From the NCBI RefSeq assembly GCF_008710095.1, contig NZ_VYKJ01000001.1:496001-560000 (forward strand): DNA of 64,000 nucleotides, read 5' to 3'. This DNA is from Affinibrenneria salicis. Its GTDB lineage: Bacteria > Pseudomonadota > Gammaproteobacteria > Enterobacterales > Enterobacteriaceae. Position numbers and translations under genes: made by a program. The stretch's first letter is position 1. Every line of letters begins with the position of its first letter. Positions 1-9,151 of this stretch are shown one piece after another. The notes below the pieces were generated by a model, which searched no databases, had not been told where the DNA came from, and worked only from the letters and a program-made list of their open reading frames with translations.

Positions 1-435
1 AGGCAACGCGGCAAAATCGGCGGGTTCGCCCGCTAACGGCAGCCAGGGCGCCCAAACGGAACTTTTTCGCATTTTCGCGGGCTACGCCACAAAACATAAT
101 GAAAAAAAATAACGCCGCTTTTCATGTTAACCATTTTCCCTATACTGACTCGCGCAAACACACCTGGTTACAGGTTGTAAAACATTTTGGCATTTTGTTC
201 TGCCGGAATGCGCGGCCTGAACAACATCACCCCAATCGATTTCAGGACGCCGCCAGCCCGCGCGCATCGCCGGTCGTTTACTCCGGTAAATAACCTGGGG
301 GACCAGACGGCCGGGCGCGCGGTTAAGCGCGGCTTACAGGGACGAAGCCGGGACAGTTCCGGTAATAAGGCGCCCCTGCAGCCTGAAAAATGAACGGGAT
401 AACAACAATGCGGGAACGGTAACACCGTTAATATT
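1..435. other. Intergenic region upstream of sstT
   Basis: No convincing gene is seen. The short open frames here have no ribosome binding site and no recognisable protein. The stretch from about 75 to 200 is AT-rich and probably holds the sstT promoter, but I cannot assign -35 and -10 boxes with confidence. Confidence 0.5.
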
Positions 436-1683
436 ATGGCTGACAAACACGCTCGTTTTTTCCATTACTTCATGCGCGCCAGTCTGGTGAAACAGATCCT
501 GGTCGGGCTGGCCGCCGGCATCGCGCTGGCCGCCGTATCCACTCAGGCGGCCGTCGCCGTCGGCCTGCTGGGCACATTGTTCGTCGGCGCCCTGAAAGCC
601 GTGGCGCCGGTGCTGGTGTTAATGCTGGTGATGGCCTCGATCGCCGGCCACCAGCAGGGACAAAAAACCAATATCCGTCCGATTTTGGTGCTGTATCTAA
701 TCGGCACCTTTTCCGCCGCGCTTGTCGCGGTAAGCATCAGCTTCCTCTTCCCCTCAACCCTGGTGCTGAATGCCCAGGCGGCGGATGTCGTACCGCCCTC
801 CGGCATTGTGGCGGTCCTGCGGGGTCTGCTGGTTAGCATCATCGCCAACCCGATCGACGCCCTGCTGCACGCCAACTATATCGGCATTCTGGTCTGGGCG
901 GTCGGTTTTGGCATCGCGCTGCGCCACGGTTCGCAAACGACCCGCCAGATGGTTTGCGACCTGTCGGATGCCGTCACCTTCATCGTGCGCGTGGTGATCC
1001 GTTTCGCGCCAGTGGGGATCTTCGGACTGGTCGCCTCCACGCTGGCGGAAACCGGCTTCGGCGCGCTGTGGAGCTACGCACATCTGCTCATGGTGCTGAT
1101 CGGCGGCATGGCGTTGGTCGCCTTCGGCATCAATCCTCTGATCGTCTTCTGGAAGATCCGCCGTAATCCGTATCCGCTGGTATTAACCTGTCTGCGTGAA
1201 AGCGGCGTGACCGCATTCTTTACCCGCAGTTCGGCGGCCAACATTCCGGTCAATATGGAGCTGTGCCGCAAACTAAATCTGGATGAGGATACCTGGTCGG
1301 TCGCCATCCCGCTCGGCGCCACCATCAACATGGCAGGGGCCGCCATTACCATCACCGTCCTGACGCTGGCCGCCGCGCATACGCTGGATATTCATGTCGA
1401 TCTGCCGACCGCGCTGCTGCTGAGCGTGGTGGCCTCGCTGTGCGCCTGCGGCGCTTCCGGCGTCGCCGGCGGGTCGCTGCTGTTAATTCCGCTGGCCTGC
1501 AGCATGTTCGGTATTTCCAACGATGTGGCCATGCAGGTGGTTGCGGTCGGCTTTATTATCGGCGTGCTGCAGGACTCGGCGGAGACGGCGGTTAACTCCT
1601 CCACCGATGTGATGTTTATTGCCGCCGTATGCGAAGCCGAAGACGCCAGACTGGCGGAAAAAGAACGTTTAAACCCGCTTTAA
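436..1683 (+). CDS. sstT: Serine/threonine:Na+ symporter SstT
   Basis: SstT imports L-serine and L-threonine with sodium across the inner membrane and belongs to the dicarboxylate/amino acid:cation symporter (DAACS) family. The 415-residue product has the usual length and many hydrophobic segments. The two family signatures are visible: the serine-rich re-entrant loop [12 protein letters not shown] at about 262-273 and the [10 protein letters not shown] motif at about 294-303. Near the C-terminus the [13 protein letters not shown] stretch also matches SstT. The start is the ATG at 436; a second in-frame ATG lies 12 codons on (472). The Shine-Dalgarno sequence before 436 is weak, so the start is only moderately certain. 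The gene is transcribed alone and is followed by a long noncoding region. Confidence 0.95.
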   Translation: MADKHARFFHYFMRASLVKQILVGLAAGIALAAVSTQAAVAVGLLGTLFVGALKAVAPVLVLMLVMASIAGHQQGQKTNIRPILVLYLIGTFSAALVAVSISFLFPSTLVLNAQAADVVPPSGIVAVLRGLLVSIIANPIDALLHANYIGILVWAVGFGIALRHGSQTTRQMVCDLSDAVTFIVRVVIRFAPVGIFGLVASTLAETGFGALWSYAHLLMVLIGGMALVAFGINPLIVFWKIRRNPYPLVLTCLRESGVTAFFTRSSAANIPVNMELCRKLNLDEDTWSVAIPLGATINMAGAAITITVLTLAAAHTLDIHVDLPTALLLSVVASLCACGASGVAGGSLLLIPLACSMFGISNDVAMQVVAVGFIIGVLQDSAETAVNSSTDVMFIAAVCEAEDARLAEKERLNPL

Positions 1684-1951
1684 GCCGGGCCGGGCGCGGC
1701 GGACCGCCGCCGCGCTCTTGCGATGCGTTCAGCCGCCCTCTTTCCGCCCGCTAAACATTATTGCGTATATACTTACACGGGGTCGCCCGGCCGACGGCGA
1801 AACCAACGCGACAAGCGCCAGACAAGACGGCGCCGCGTGTCGCCGACGGCATCGATCAGCGCGCATCCGCCGCGCGCCAATAAAATCAGGGCTAAAATCC
1901 CTGCCGCCGCCGCGATTAAGCTTCAGAAAATCTATGCTTGTGTCAAATAAT

Positions 1952-1982
1952 GTAAAAAAGGCGGTAAAAATAGGCTTATACT
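1952..1982 (+). promoter_or_regulatory. Candidate CpxR box and -10 element for yqjA-mzrA
   Basis: Two GTAAA half-sites lie at 1952-1956 and 1964-1968, separated by 7 bp, followed by a TATACT -10 element at 1977-1982. The CpxR consensus is a tandem GTAAA with usually 5 bp between. E. coli yqjA is reported to be a Cpx regulon member, so the site fits the gene, but the spacing is longer than ideal. Confidence 0.4.
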
Positions 1983-2075
1983 CAATAAAACACGCGAAAT
2001 CACGATTTCTGCTGTTATATTTATCTACCCCGACCCGGTCAAGGTTGTTACAACTTGATCACTTTAGTTACGCTT

Positions 2076-2148
2076 AATCAGCCAGTTAAGGCATAAAAAG
2101 CCTCCGTGGGGCGCTGCCGGACGCATTGTCCTGCAAGACTGGCTGATT
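2076..2148 (+). promoter_or_regulatory. Candidate structured 5' leader of yqjA
   Basis: A perfect 11-bp inverted repeat, AATCAGCCAGT at 2076-2086 and ACTGGCTGATT at 2138-2148, encloses 51 nt containing a small AGGC/GCCT hairpin. It ends in TTTTA about 70 nt before the yqjA start. It could be a leader switch or attenuator. The GGGGAGUAG core of the yybP-ykoY riboswitch is not present, so no known class is assigned. Confidence 0.4.
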
Positions 2149-2217
2149 TTACGATGACCGGAGCGCTATCGTATCGCCACGGGAAGCACGTAATACCGCC
2201 GTATTAGGAACAACCGT

Positions 2218-2892
2218 ATGGATATCATCAAAGAACTCTTACACGCGCTCTGGAATCAGGATTTCGAGACGCTGGCCGATCCCACGCTGGTCTGGACCAT
2301 CTATCTGCTGCTATTTATGATTCTGTTCCTGGAAAACGGCTTATTGCCCGCCGCGTTTCTGCCCGGCGATAGTTTGCTGATTCTGGTTGGCGTGCTGGTG
2401 GCGAAAGGCACGATGAATTTTCCCCTTACCATTGTTTTACTGACCACCGCCGCCAGTCTCGGCTGCTGGGTGAGTTATATCCAGGGGCGATGGCTCGGCA
2501 ATACCAGCACCGTGCAAAGCTGGCTTTCCCACCTGCCGGCCCACTACCACCAGCGCGCGCACAACCTGTTCCATCGCCATGGTCTTTCCGCGCTGCTGAT
2601 TGGGCGCTTTCTGGCGTTTATCCGCACGCTGCTGCCCACCATCGCCGGTCTGTCCGGCTTGAACAACGCCCGCTTTCAGTTTTTTAACTGGATGAGCGCG
2701 CTGCTGTGGGTGCTGATTCTGGTTTCGCTCGGCTTCGCGCTGGGGAAAACGCCGATATTCCGACGTTATGAAGACGAACTGATGTTTTTTCTGATGATGC
2801 TGCCGCTGGCGCTGCTGTTCATCGGACTGTTCGGTTCACTGATAATCCTTTGGCGTAAAAAACGCGCCGCCAGCGCAAATCGTGGAAATTAA
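2218..2892 (+). CDS. yqjA: DedA-family membrane protein YqjA
   Basis: YqjA is an inner-membrane DedA/SNARE-associated family protein needed in E. coli for alkaline pH tolerance and membrane homeostasis. DedA proteins are linked to undecaprenyl-phosphate and phospholipid flipping. The product is 224 residues with about five hydrophobic segments. The conserved acidic pair is present as E39 in FLENG and D51 in FLPGDSLL, and the conserved arginines appear as R130 and R136 in [13 protein letters not shown]. These are the residues known to be essential in E. coli YqjA. mzrA starts 3 nt after the stop, so the two form an operon. The leader upstream carries a candidate CpxR box and a long-range hairpin. 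Confidence 0.95.
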   Translation: MDIIKELLHALWNQDFETLADPTLVWTIYLLLFMILFLENGLLPAAFLPGDSLLILVGVLVAKGTMNFPLTIVLLTTAASLGCWVSYIQGRWLGNTSTVQSWLSHLPAHYHQRAHNLFHRHGLSALLIGRFLAFIRTLLPTIAGLSGLNNARFQFFNWMSALLWVLILVSLGFALGKTPIFRRYEDELMFFLMMLPLALLFIGLFGSLIILWRKKRAASANRGN

Positions 2893-2895
2893 CCC

Positions 2896-3255
2896 ATGAT
2901 ACATCGCTGGTTCAGCCCTAAAATGGCCGGACGCCTGCTGTTGGCCCTTCTGTCGGTTTTCGCGCTGCTGCAGATACCGCGACTGACGCAGGAAGAGACT
3001 ATTCTGCATCTATGCCCTCTGAGTCAGGGCGCGGCGCTGCCGGATGGCTTTTACGTCTGGCAGCAGCTCAACGACCACGGTATCGGCATTAAAAGCATTA
3101 CGCCGGCCAGCGACAGCCTGATCGTCCATCTGACGTCGCCGGAACAGAGCGCGGCCGCCCGGGAAGTGTTGCTGACGGCGCTGCCGCACATCAACGTCAT
3201 CAGCCAGAAAGTCGCCGCGCCGCTGCCTCTGTCCGGTCTGCCTAAACCCGGCTGA
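2896..3255 (+). CDS. mzrA: Modulator of EnvZ/OmpR, MzrA
   Basis: MzrA is a small inner-membrane protein that binds EnvZ and raises OmpR phosphorylation, connecting the Cpx envelope stress response to EnvZ/OmpR. The 119-residue product has one N-terminal membrane anchor (about residues 11-27, GRLLLALLSVFALLQIP) and a periplasmic domain. The position directly after yqjA and the length agree with E. coli yqjB/mzrA. The call rests partly on this gene order because the family is poorly conserved in sequence. Confidence 0.85.
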   Translation: MIHRWFSPKMAGRLLLALLSVFALLQIPRLTQEETILHLCPLSQGAALPDGFYVWQQLNDHGIGIKSITPASDSLIVHLTSPEQSAAAREVLLTALPHINVISQKVAAPLPLSGLPKPG

Positions 3256-3332
3256 AACGCTGCACGGCGCGGGGACGCTCCGTCCACGCGGCCGTACGCA
3301 TCCAGACACAATCAATCACGGACACACGCCTT

Positions 3333-3713
3333 ATGAAATTATCTTATTTTGCTGTTTCGGTTCTGCTGAGTACGCTGTCCTGCGGCGCGTTTGCCGCGTC
3401 GAACGCCGCATCGGGCGGCTGCGCAGCCAAAGAGCGGGATATTCAGCAGCAGCTTGAGCAGGCTCGTCAGCACCATAATCAACCAAAAGTCCAGGGACTG
3501 GAGCGCGCGCTGAGCGAGCAACGGGCAAACTGCAACGACGAACAACTGGCGCAAAAACGCCGGCAGGCGTTACAGGAAAAACGCGCGGAAGTAGCGGAAC
3601 GCCAGCAAGAACTGCGGCAGAGTCAGCAGAAAGGCGACGCGGATAAAATTATCAAGCGGGAGAAAAAACTGGCCGAGGCGCAACAGGCGCTGCGCGAGCT
3701 GGAAGCACAATAG
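3333..3713 (+). CDS. yqjC: Periplasmic DUF1090 protein YqjC
   Basis: The 126-residue product starts with a clear Sec signal peptide (about residues 1-22, cleaved after GAFA) followed by a highly charged helical domain rich in Q, E, K and R, as in DUF1090 proteins. Two cysteines (in GGCAAKE and RANCND) are spaced as in the family. Function is unknown; a periplasmic stress-related role is inferred in E. coli. It lies in the conserved mzrA-yqjC-yqjD order. The downstream gap to yqjD suggests a separate promoter for the next operon. Confidence 0.85.
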   Translation: MKLSYFAVSVLLSTLSCGAFAASNAASGGCAAKERDIQQQLEQARQHHNQPKVQGLERALSEQRANCNDEQLAQKRRQALQEKRAEVAERQQELRQSQQKGDADKIIKREKKLAEAQQALRELEAQ

Positions 3714-3870
3714 CGTTGCCCATCATAAATAGCGGCGTTCAGGCTTTTTATCCTGTAAAACATCGGTATAACAGCGAATTTCCGGAATAATCTTGCAGTA
3801 ACAGTCAGGCAAGCATGGAAAAAACCGCTATAGTTAATATTCCAGAATGCTCACGAATGGAGTTATCGAT

Positions 3871-4176
3871 ATGGCAAAAGATCCAAATGCAGAACATTTA
3901 CGCGCCGAACTAAAATCTCTGGCGGATACGCTGGAAGAAGTGTTAAGCAGCTCCAGCGATAAATCTAAAGCCGAACTGGACAAATTGCGCAGTAAAGCGG
4001 AAAGCGCGCTAAAAGAAACGCGTTCGCGCCTGAGCGATACGGGCGAACGCCTCGCCAGCCACACCAAAGAAGTGGCCGGTCGCGCGGACGAATATGTGCG
4101 TGAAAATCCGTGGACCGGGGTCGGTATCGGCGCCGCAGTGGGCGTGGTGCTGGGTATCTTGCTTTCCCGCCGTTAA
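3871..4176 (+). CDS. yqjD: Ribosome-associated membrane protein YqjD (DUF883/ElaB family)
   Basis: YqjD is an inner-membrane, C-tail-anchored protein that binds 70S ribosomes in stationary phase in E. coli. The 101-residue product has a charged coiled-coil N-terminal part, the ENPWTGVGIGAAVGVVLGILLSRR-like tail region typical of DUF883, and a single C-terminal membrane segment. An in-frame ATG lies 24 nt upstream at 3847, but I chose the start at 3871 because GGAG lies 6 nt before it and the protein then begins MAKDPN as in homologues. It heads the yqjD-yqjE-yqjK operon. Confidence 0.9.
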   Translation: MAKDPNAEHLRAELKSLADTLEEVLSSSSDKSKAELDKLRSKAESALKETRSRLSDTGERLASHTKEVAGRADEYVRENPWTGVGIGAAVGVVLGILLSRR

Positions 4177-4206
4177 TATCGGCCTTCATTTGACGACAGT
4201 TTCCTT

Positions 4207-4602
4207 ATGACCGATCAACAACGACAAGGCCCCGGAAGCGGGGCCGCGGGTATTGTTCACCGCGTCTTCACCCTGGTGGTGGGCATGGTGGAAACCCGCC
4301 TGCGCCTGGCGGTGCTTGAGCTGGAAGAAGAAAAGGCCAACCTGATTCAGCTGTTGATGATGGCGGGCCTGACGCTATTATTCGCCGCGTTCGGTTTGAT
4401 GAGTCTGTTTGCGCTGGCTATCTGGGGCATCGATCCCCAGTACCGGTTTATCGCGCTGACCAGCATCACCGCCGTTCTGCTCGGTCTGGCGCTGATCATC
4501 GGCATCTGGACGCTGGTCAAAGTGCGGCGTTCAACGCTGCTGAGCGCCACGCGTAAAGAGCTGAAAGCCGATCGCGACCTGCTGGAGGAGGACGATGAAT
4601 GA
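4207..4602 (+). CDS. yqjE: Inner-membrane protein YqjE (phage holin superfamily III / Actinobacterial holin-like)
   Basis: YqjE is a 131-residue membrane protein of unknown function that follows yqjD in enterobacteria. Two hydrophobic segments are visible (about 48-70 and 80-102), flanked by an amphipathic N-terminal helix with many charged residues (ELEEEKANL). It is separated from yqjD by 30 nt and overlaps yqjK by 4 nt (ATGA), so translation of the three genes is probably coupled. The holin-like name is a family label and does not show a lytic role. Confidence 0.88.
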   Translation: MTDQQRQGPGSGAAGIVHRVFTLVVGMVETRLRLAVLELEEEKANLIQLLMMAGLTLLFAAFGLMSLFALAIWGIDPQYRFIALTSITAVLLGLALIIGIWTLVKVRRSTLLSATRKELKADRDLLEEDDE

Positions 4603-4880
4603 GCCGAACACAGCGGGAACGCGATAAGGCGCGACTGCTGCGCCACATCCAGCAGCAAAGACTCGATTTGAGCGCCAGCAAAAAGCAATGGCTGGAAACG
4701 ACGGAGACCTGCGACCGTTATTTTGGCGGCCTGCTCGGCTTGCGCAAATACCTGCTGGCCGGCGCAGGCGTCATGGCGGTCTACGGCCTGCGCCACCCCG
4801 GCAAACTGGTCCTGTGGACGCGCCGCGCCATCGGCGCCTGGGGCACCATCAAATTTCTGCGTAAGGCCCTGCAGCGCTAA
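4599..4880 (+). CDS. yqjK: YqjK-like family protein
   Basis: This 93-residue basic protein is the third gene of the yqjDEK operon, starting within the stop of yqjE. The first half is charged and probably helical (RERDKARLLRHIQQQR); the second half has a hydrophobic stretch (about 48-62) and a basic tail. The function is unknown. Order, length and overlap match the enterobacterial yqjK gene. Confidence 0.85.
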   Translation: MSRTQRERDKARLLRHIQQQRLDLSASKKQWLETTETCDRYFGGLLGLRKYLLAGAGVMAVYGLRHPGKLVLWTRRAIGAWGTIKFLRKALQR

Positions 4881-5100
4881 TTTTTCGCCGCCGTGCGCCG
4901 ATTCCGGCCGCGGCGACCGTCTGCCAACTCGCCACTCGTCAATTTTTCTGATAAAAAGCAACAGTTTTACTCGCTGTCATGCGTGGCGCTTCCACATTAA
5001 CATCACTCCCACACGATAACCGCGACGAGTAACCCTTGTCCGACGCGGCGACAGGCACAAAACCGTCGACGACCGCAAACAAAACGACTGGAGAGAGACG

Positions 5101-5496
5101 ATGAAAAATTTAGAAAATACTGCGTTGCTGGCTGCCCGTATTTTGATGCCGATTCTGTTTATTGTGGCTGGTTACGGCAAGCTGGGAGAAGCCTATGCCG
5201 GCACGCAGCAGTATATGCAGTCGATGGGCGTCCCCGGCTTTCTGCTGCCGCTGACGATTTTGCTGGAGTTGGGTGGCGGTCTGGCCGTGCTGTTCGGTTT
5301 CATGACCCGCACTGTGGCGCTGTTCACCGCTGGGTTTACGCTGTTGACCGCTTTTATTTTTCACACCAATTTCGCTGAAGGCGCGAATCAGGTGATGTTC
5401 ATGAAGAACCTGACTATCGCCGGAGGCTATCTGCTGCTGGCGGTAAACGGCCCCGGCGCTTTCAGCATCGATAAGCTGCTGAACAAAAAATGGTAA
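5101..5496 (+). CDS. yqjF: DoxX-family inner-membrane protein YqjF
   Basis: DoxX family proteins are four-helix membrane proteins; YqjF has been associated with quinone and redox homeostasis, and in E. coli it responds to nitroaromatic compounds through YhaJ. The 131-residue product shows four hydrophobic segments and the DoxX pattern (ARILMPILFIVAGYGKLG near the N-terminus and LELGGGLAVLFGF in the middle). A strong GGAGAGAG ribosome binding site lies just before the ATG. It is followed by yqjG and later yhaJ, a neighbourhood also seen in E. coli. Confidence 0.9.
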   Translation: MKNLENTALLAARILMPILFIVAGYGKLGEAYAGTQQYMQSMGVPGFLLPLTILLELGGGLAVLFGFMTRTVALFTAGFTLLTAFIFHTNFAEGANQVMFMKNLTIAGGYLLLAVNGPGAFSIDKLLNKKW

Positions 5497-5723
5497 GCGG
5501 TAGCGGTCGCATTATACTGTAACCACCATGCGGCGGGGACGAGAGTCCCCGTTCGTTGATCGAACGCAGCCCCGCCGCGCACGCCCGATCGTTTGATGCG
5601 GCGGTATGAAATGGCCGGGCTGCGCCGGCACGCTGCCGGGTTAACCGCCAGCGCGTCGACCTGAACCCTGTTTTCCATCTATCGCGCCACGCAACAGCGG
5701 CGGCACAACTCGCGGAGGCATCA

Positions 5724-6719
5724 ATGGGACAGCTGATTGACGGCGTCTGGCACGATACCTGGTATGATACCCGGTCGACCGGCGGCCATTTTCGCCGCAC
5801 CAAATCTCACTTTCGCAACTGGATAACGCCGGACGGACAGCCCGGCCCCAGCGGAACCGGCGGCTTCAGGGCGGAGCCGCAGCGCTATCATCTGTATGTA
5901 TCGCTCGCCTGCCCGTGGGCGCATCGCACGTTGCTGCTCCGCGAACTCAAGGGGTTGAGCGGACAGATTGCGGTATCCGTCGTGCACCCGCTGATGAAAG
6001 AAAACGGCTGGACCTTCGCGACCGACTTTCCCGGCGCCACCGGCGACTCGCTTTATCAGCATGAGTTTCTCTATCAGCTCTACCTGCATGCCAGAGCGGA
6101 CTACAGCGGGCGCGTCACGGTACCGGTACTGTGGGACACGCGCCAGCATACGATAGTCAGCAACGAGTCCGCGGACATCATACGTATGTTCAATAGCGCG
6201 TTCGACCAAATTGGCGCGCGCGAGGGCGATTTCTATCCGTCCGCGCTGCAAAACCGTATCGACCGGCTGAACGACTGGATTTACCCCAGCCTGAACAACG
6301 GCGTTTACAAGGCCGGCTTCGCCACCAGCCAGTCCGCCTATGACGACGCGGTGAATGCGGTCTTTGACGCGCTGGACAAACTGGAAAATATTCTGCGGCA
6401 ACAGCGCTATCTGACGGGCGAACGTCTGACCGAGGCGGATATTCGTCTGTGGACAACGCTGATTCGCTTCGATGCGGTTTATCACACCCACTTTAAATGT
6501 GATAGAAAGCGGTTGAGCGATTACCCCAGCCTGTACGGCTTTCTGCGCGATATTTATCAGTTGGCGGGCGTGGCGGATACGGTCGATATGGCGCACATCC
6601 GACATCATTACTACTGCAGCCATTCCACTATCAACCCGCACGGCATCATCTCCACCGGCCCGCAGCAAGACTGGCGCGCGCCGCACGGGCGGGACGAAGC
6701 CTTCATTACATCGGCGTGA
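5724..6719 (+). CDS. yqjG: Glutathionyl-hydroquinone reductase YqjG
   Basis: YqjG is a Xi-class glutathione transferase that reduces glutathionyl-hydroquinones to hydroquinones and GSH-linked disulfide in the cytoplasm. The 331-residue product carries the catalytic cysteine as C63 in the CPWAHR motif, followed by the thioredoxin-like N-terminal domain and a helical C-terminal GST domain (TEADIRLWTTLIRFD and the HYYCSH segment). The length equals the usual about 330 residues. An antisense frame of 321 codons overlaps it and is a codon-bias shadow. Confidence 0.95.
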   Translation: MGQLIDGVWHDTWYDTRSTGGHFRRTKSHFRNWITPDGQPGPSGTGGFRAEPQRYHLYVSLACPWAHRTLLLRELKGLSGQIAVSVVHPLMKENGWTFATDFPGATGDSLYQHEFLYQLYLHARADYSGRVTVPVLWDTRQHTIVSNESADIIRMFNSAFDQIGAREGDFYPSALQNRIDRLNDWIYPSLNNGVYKAGFATSQSAYDDAVNAVFDALDKLENILRQQRYLTGERLTEADIRLWTTLIRFDAVYHTHFKCDRKRLSDYPSLYGFLRDIYQLAGVADTVDMAHIRHHYYCSHSTINPHGIISTGPQQDWRAPHGRDEAFITSA

Positions 6720-6761
6720 CGCGCCCGACGGCGGACGCGAGCCTCCAGCGCGTCCGCCTCG

Positions 6762-7658
6762 TTACGCCTGATTCAGTAGCTTCGGGATCTCGCGCAGGCA
6801 CCAGGATTTGGCCTCGCCCATGCTGTCGCGCCGCCACGCCATAATGATATTGCTTTCCAGCATGTATTCCGGGCCGACCACGCGCAGCCGCCCCTCGGCA
6901 ATATCCTGTTCGACGACCGGATAAGGTATGGTGGCCACGCCCAAACCGGCCAGCAGCGCTTTGCGTTTATCGTCGATCGAACTGACGGTCAGCCGCGGCT
7001 GTTTATCCAGCAACTGTACCGTCAACACCGGGCGTTCTCGCGCGGTATCCGCCACCGCGATGCCGCGATATTTGATGCGCGTCACCTCCGATAACGGCTC
7101 CGGTTCCTGGTGAATCGGATGATCAGGACTGGCGACATACACGTTCTGTACGCTGTACAGCTTGCGCGAATTAACCTCGGCCGAGGCGCGGAAATGCATA
7201 TCCGGCGCAATGACGATATCCGCTCGCCCTTGCTCCAGACGCTCCCAGGCGCCGGCCAGCACTTCAGTCAGCAGAGAAACCTGGGTATTGGCCTTTTGCG
7301 CCAGTTTATCCAGCAACGGAAAGAGCTTTTCCGTCGGCACCAGCGCTTCGGCCACAATGGTGATATGCGTCTCCCAGCCGCGCGCCAGGGCTTCGGCATC
7401 GGTGGTCAGCTTGTCGGCCGCTTCCAGCAGAATACGACCGCGTTCGAGCAGCATACGCCCGACATTGGTAAACTTCGTTCGGTGGCCGGAGCGGTCAAAC
7501 AGCACCACATCCAGCTCTTCTTCCAGCTTTTGCATGGTATAGCTCAGCGCGGAAGGAACCCGCCCCAGCTCATCCGCGGCGGCGGCAAAACTCCCGCGGC
7601 GGTCGATCGCATCCATGACCCGCAGCGATTCCAGCGTCAATGCCCGTTCTCTTGCCAT
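6762..7658 (-). CDS. yhaJ: LysR-family transcriptional regulator YhaJ
   Basis: YhaJ is a LysR-type regulator that in E. coli activates yqjF and yhaK-type quinone-stress genes in response to nitroaromatic compounds. The product has an N-terminal winged helix-turn-helix (about 5-62, with RRGSFAAAADELGRVPSALSY-like spacing) and a substrate-binding effector domain. The start was placed at 7658 (MARERA), giving 298 residues as in E. coli; an in-frame ATG at 7670 would add four. It is convergent with yqjG and divergent from yhaK, with about 110 bp between the divergent starts for shared control. Confidence 0.93.
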   Translation of the reverse strand: MARERALTLESLRVMDAIDRRGSFAAAADELGRVPSALSYTMQKLEEELDVVLFDRSGHRTKFTNVGRMLLERGRILLEAADKLTTDAEALARGWETHITIVAEALVPTEKLFPLLDKLAQKANTQVSLLTEVLAGAWERLEQGRADIVIAPDMHFRASAEVNSRKLYSVQNVYVASPDHPIHQEPEPLSEVTRIKYRGIAVADTARERPVLTVQLLDKQPRLTVSSIDDKRKALLAGLGVATIPYPVVEQDIAEGRLRVVGPEYMLESNIIMAWRRDSMGEAKSWCLREIPKLLNQA

Positions 7659-7769
7659 TCTTGCTCTCATTCAGGAATTTTGAACATACCGACCAGATTA
7701 ACTAGCTAACAATCCCTCGTCCACCAAATTACTATTTAGTACGGAAATAATTAATAAGGTCCTGGTATC

Positions 7770-8471
7770 ATGATCATAAGCAGAGCGGCGGAAAAATGCG
7801 GGCAGGCGGACTATGGCTGGTTACAGGCGCGCTACACCTTCTCTTTTGGCCACTACTTTGATCCCCAGCTGCTGGGATATGCGGCGCTGCGCGTGCTGAA
7901 TCAGGAAGTGCTGACCCCCGGCGCGTCTTTTCAGCCCAGAACCTATCCGCAGGTCGATATTCTGAATATTATCCTGCAGGGCGAAGCGGAATACCGCGAT
8001 AGCGAGGGCAATCATATCCGGGCCGCCGCCGGTGAAGCGCTGTTGCTGGCCGCCCGGCCGAACGTTAGCTACAGTGAGCACAATATCAGCAGCGAGCAGC
8101 CGCTGACCCGGCTGCAGCTGTGGCTCGACGCCTGCCCCTCGCGGGAAAACAGCCGCATGCAGCGCCTGACGCTCAATGCGCCGAACTGTTCCCTGCTGGC
8201 GTCGCCGGAAGGCGAAGACAACAGTCTGCAGCTGCGCCAACAGGCGTGGATCTATCATGTCGAACTGTCCGAAGGCCAGCAACAGACGATCGCGCTGCAC
8301 GGCGGCCGCGCCTATTTGCAGCTAATCCACGGTTCGCTGCAGGCCTGTGGGGCGCAGGACTGCGCGGCGCAGTTGCACTGCGGCGACGGCGCCTTCATTC
8401 AGCAGGAATCCTGTCTGACGCTGAAGGCCGCCTCCCCGCTGCGCGCGCTGGTGATCGATCTGGCCGCCTGA
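7770..8471 (+). CDS. yhaK: Pirin-like bicupin YhaK
   Basis: YhaK is a cytosolic bicupin of the pirin superfamily with a redox-sensitive character in E. coli. The 233-residue product has the N-terminal cupin with FSFGHYFDP and the PGASFQPRTYPQVDILNIILQG-type region, and a second, less conserved cupin. It lacks some metal-ligand histidines of true pirins, consistent with YhaK. It is read divergently from yhaJ, whose product is likely to regulate it; this pairing is conserved in enterobacteria. Confidence 0.9.
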   Translation: MIISRAAEKCGQADYGWLQARYTFSFGHYFDPQLLGYAALRVLNQEVLTPGASFQPRTYPQVDILNIILQGEAEYRDSEGNHIRAAAGEALLLAARPNVSYSEHNISSEQPLTRLQLWLDACPSRENSRMQRLTLNAPNCSLLASPEGEDNSLQLRQQAWIYHVELSEGQQQTIALHGGRAYLQLIHGSLQACGAQDCAAQLHCGDGAFIQQESCLTLKAASPLRALVIDLAA

Positions 8472-8569
8472 CGCGCCGCGCTCAGGCCATCGCGCCGACC
8501 GGCGCGGCCCTGCGTTTTTTACACAGGCATGCTAAGATAGCCTGATTATCACACTTCAGGGTTACGGCA

Positions 8570-9079
8570 ATGAACTCAACCACTCAGGAAAAGCTGCTGG
8601 CGCAGGCGGAACAGATCTGCCAGCAGCGTAATGTGCGGCTGACGCCACAGCGTCTTGAAGTGTTGCGCCTGATGGCGCAGCAGCCCGGCGCCATCAGCGC
8701 CTACGATTTGCTCGATCTGCTGCGCGTGTCCGAACCGCAGGCTAAGCCGCCGACCGTGTATCGCGCGTTGGACTTTCTGCTGGAGCAGGGTTTTATCCAC
8801 CGGGTCGAATCCAACAACAGCTACGTGCTCTGCCACCATTTTGAAGAGCCCAGCCACAGCTCGGCGCTGTTTATCTGCGACCGCTGCGGTCAGGTGACGG
8901 AACGCCAGACGGAAGGGATTGAGGAAACGCTGCAGAAGCTGGCCAGACAGGCCAGATTTTATCTGCGTCACAGCGTGGTGGAAGCGCATGGCTTATGCGA
9001 GGACTGCCAGGAGGTGGCGAGCTGTAATCAGCCGGAAAGCTGTAATCACGACCATACGGTAAAGATCAAAAAACGCTGA
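8570..9079 (+). CDS. zur: Zinc uptake regulator Zur (Fur family)
   Basis: Zur represses zinc uptake genes such as znuABC when zinc is bound. The 169-residue product has the Fur-type winged helix (about 20-85, with RLTPQRLEVLRLM and PPTVYRALDFLLEQGF) and a dimerisation domain with the metal sites: HH in LCHHFEEPSHSS, the CDRCGQ pair, and the C-terminal CEDCQEVASC cluster plus a His/Cys tail. The gene is convergent with lexA, as in E. coli apart from the genes between them there. The ATG at 8570 is preceded by AGGGTTACGGCA, a modest ribosome site. Confidence 0.95.
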   Translation: MNSTTQEKLLAQAEQICQQRNVRLTPQRLEVLRLMAQQPGAISAYDLLDLLRVSEPQAKPPTVYRALDFLLEQGFIHRVESNNSYVLCHHFEEPSHSSALFICDRCGQVTERQTEGIEETLQKLARQARFYLRHSVVEAHGLCEDCQEVASCNQPESCNHDHTVKIKKR

Positions 9080-9096
9080 GCCGGCCCTTCCGCCGG

Positions 9097-9128
9097 GGTA
9101 AGCGGGCGAGCCGCGCCGCCCGCTTACC
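9097..9128. terminator. Inverted repeat between convergent zur and lexA
   Basis: GGTAAGCGGGCG at 9097-9108 pairs perfectly with CGCCCGCTTACC at 9117-9128 around an 8-nt loop. There is no strong T-run on either side, so it is a likely but not classical bidirectional terminator. Confidence 0.6.
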
Positions 9129-9151
9129 GGCAGCGCAGTACAACGTTACGC

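Larger units (their letters stand above)
1684..2217. other. Long intergenic/leader region between sstT and yqjA
   Basis: No gene is supported here. The region contains a candidate CpxR box with a following -10 element, a near-palindrome around 2039-2059 (TCAAGGTTGTTACAACTTGA with one extra base), and a long-range inverted repeat described separately. Together these suggest a regulated leader of more than 200 nt for yqjA-mzrA. Confidence 0.5.

Noticed and set aside
2076..2148. yybP-ykoY manganese riboswitch
   Set aside because: The conserved GGGGAGUAG core is not present, so only an unnamed structured leader is reported.
5721..6686. Open frame of 321 codons antisense to yqjG
   Set aside because: It is a codon-bias shadow of a well-recognised gene; it has no ribosome site and its sequence resembles no protein family.
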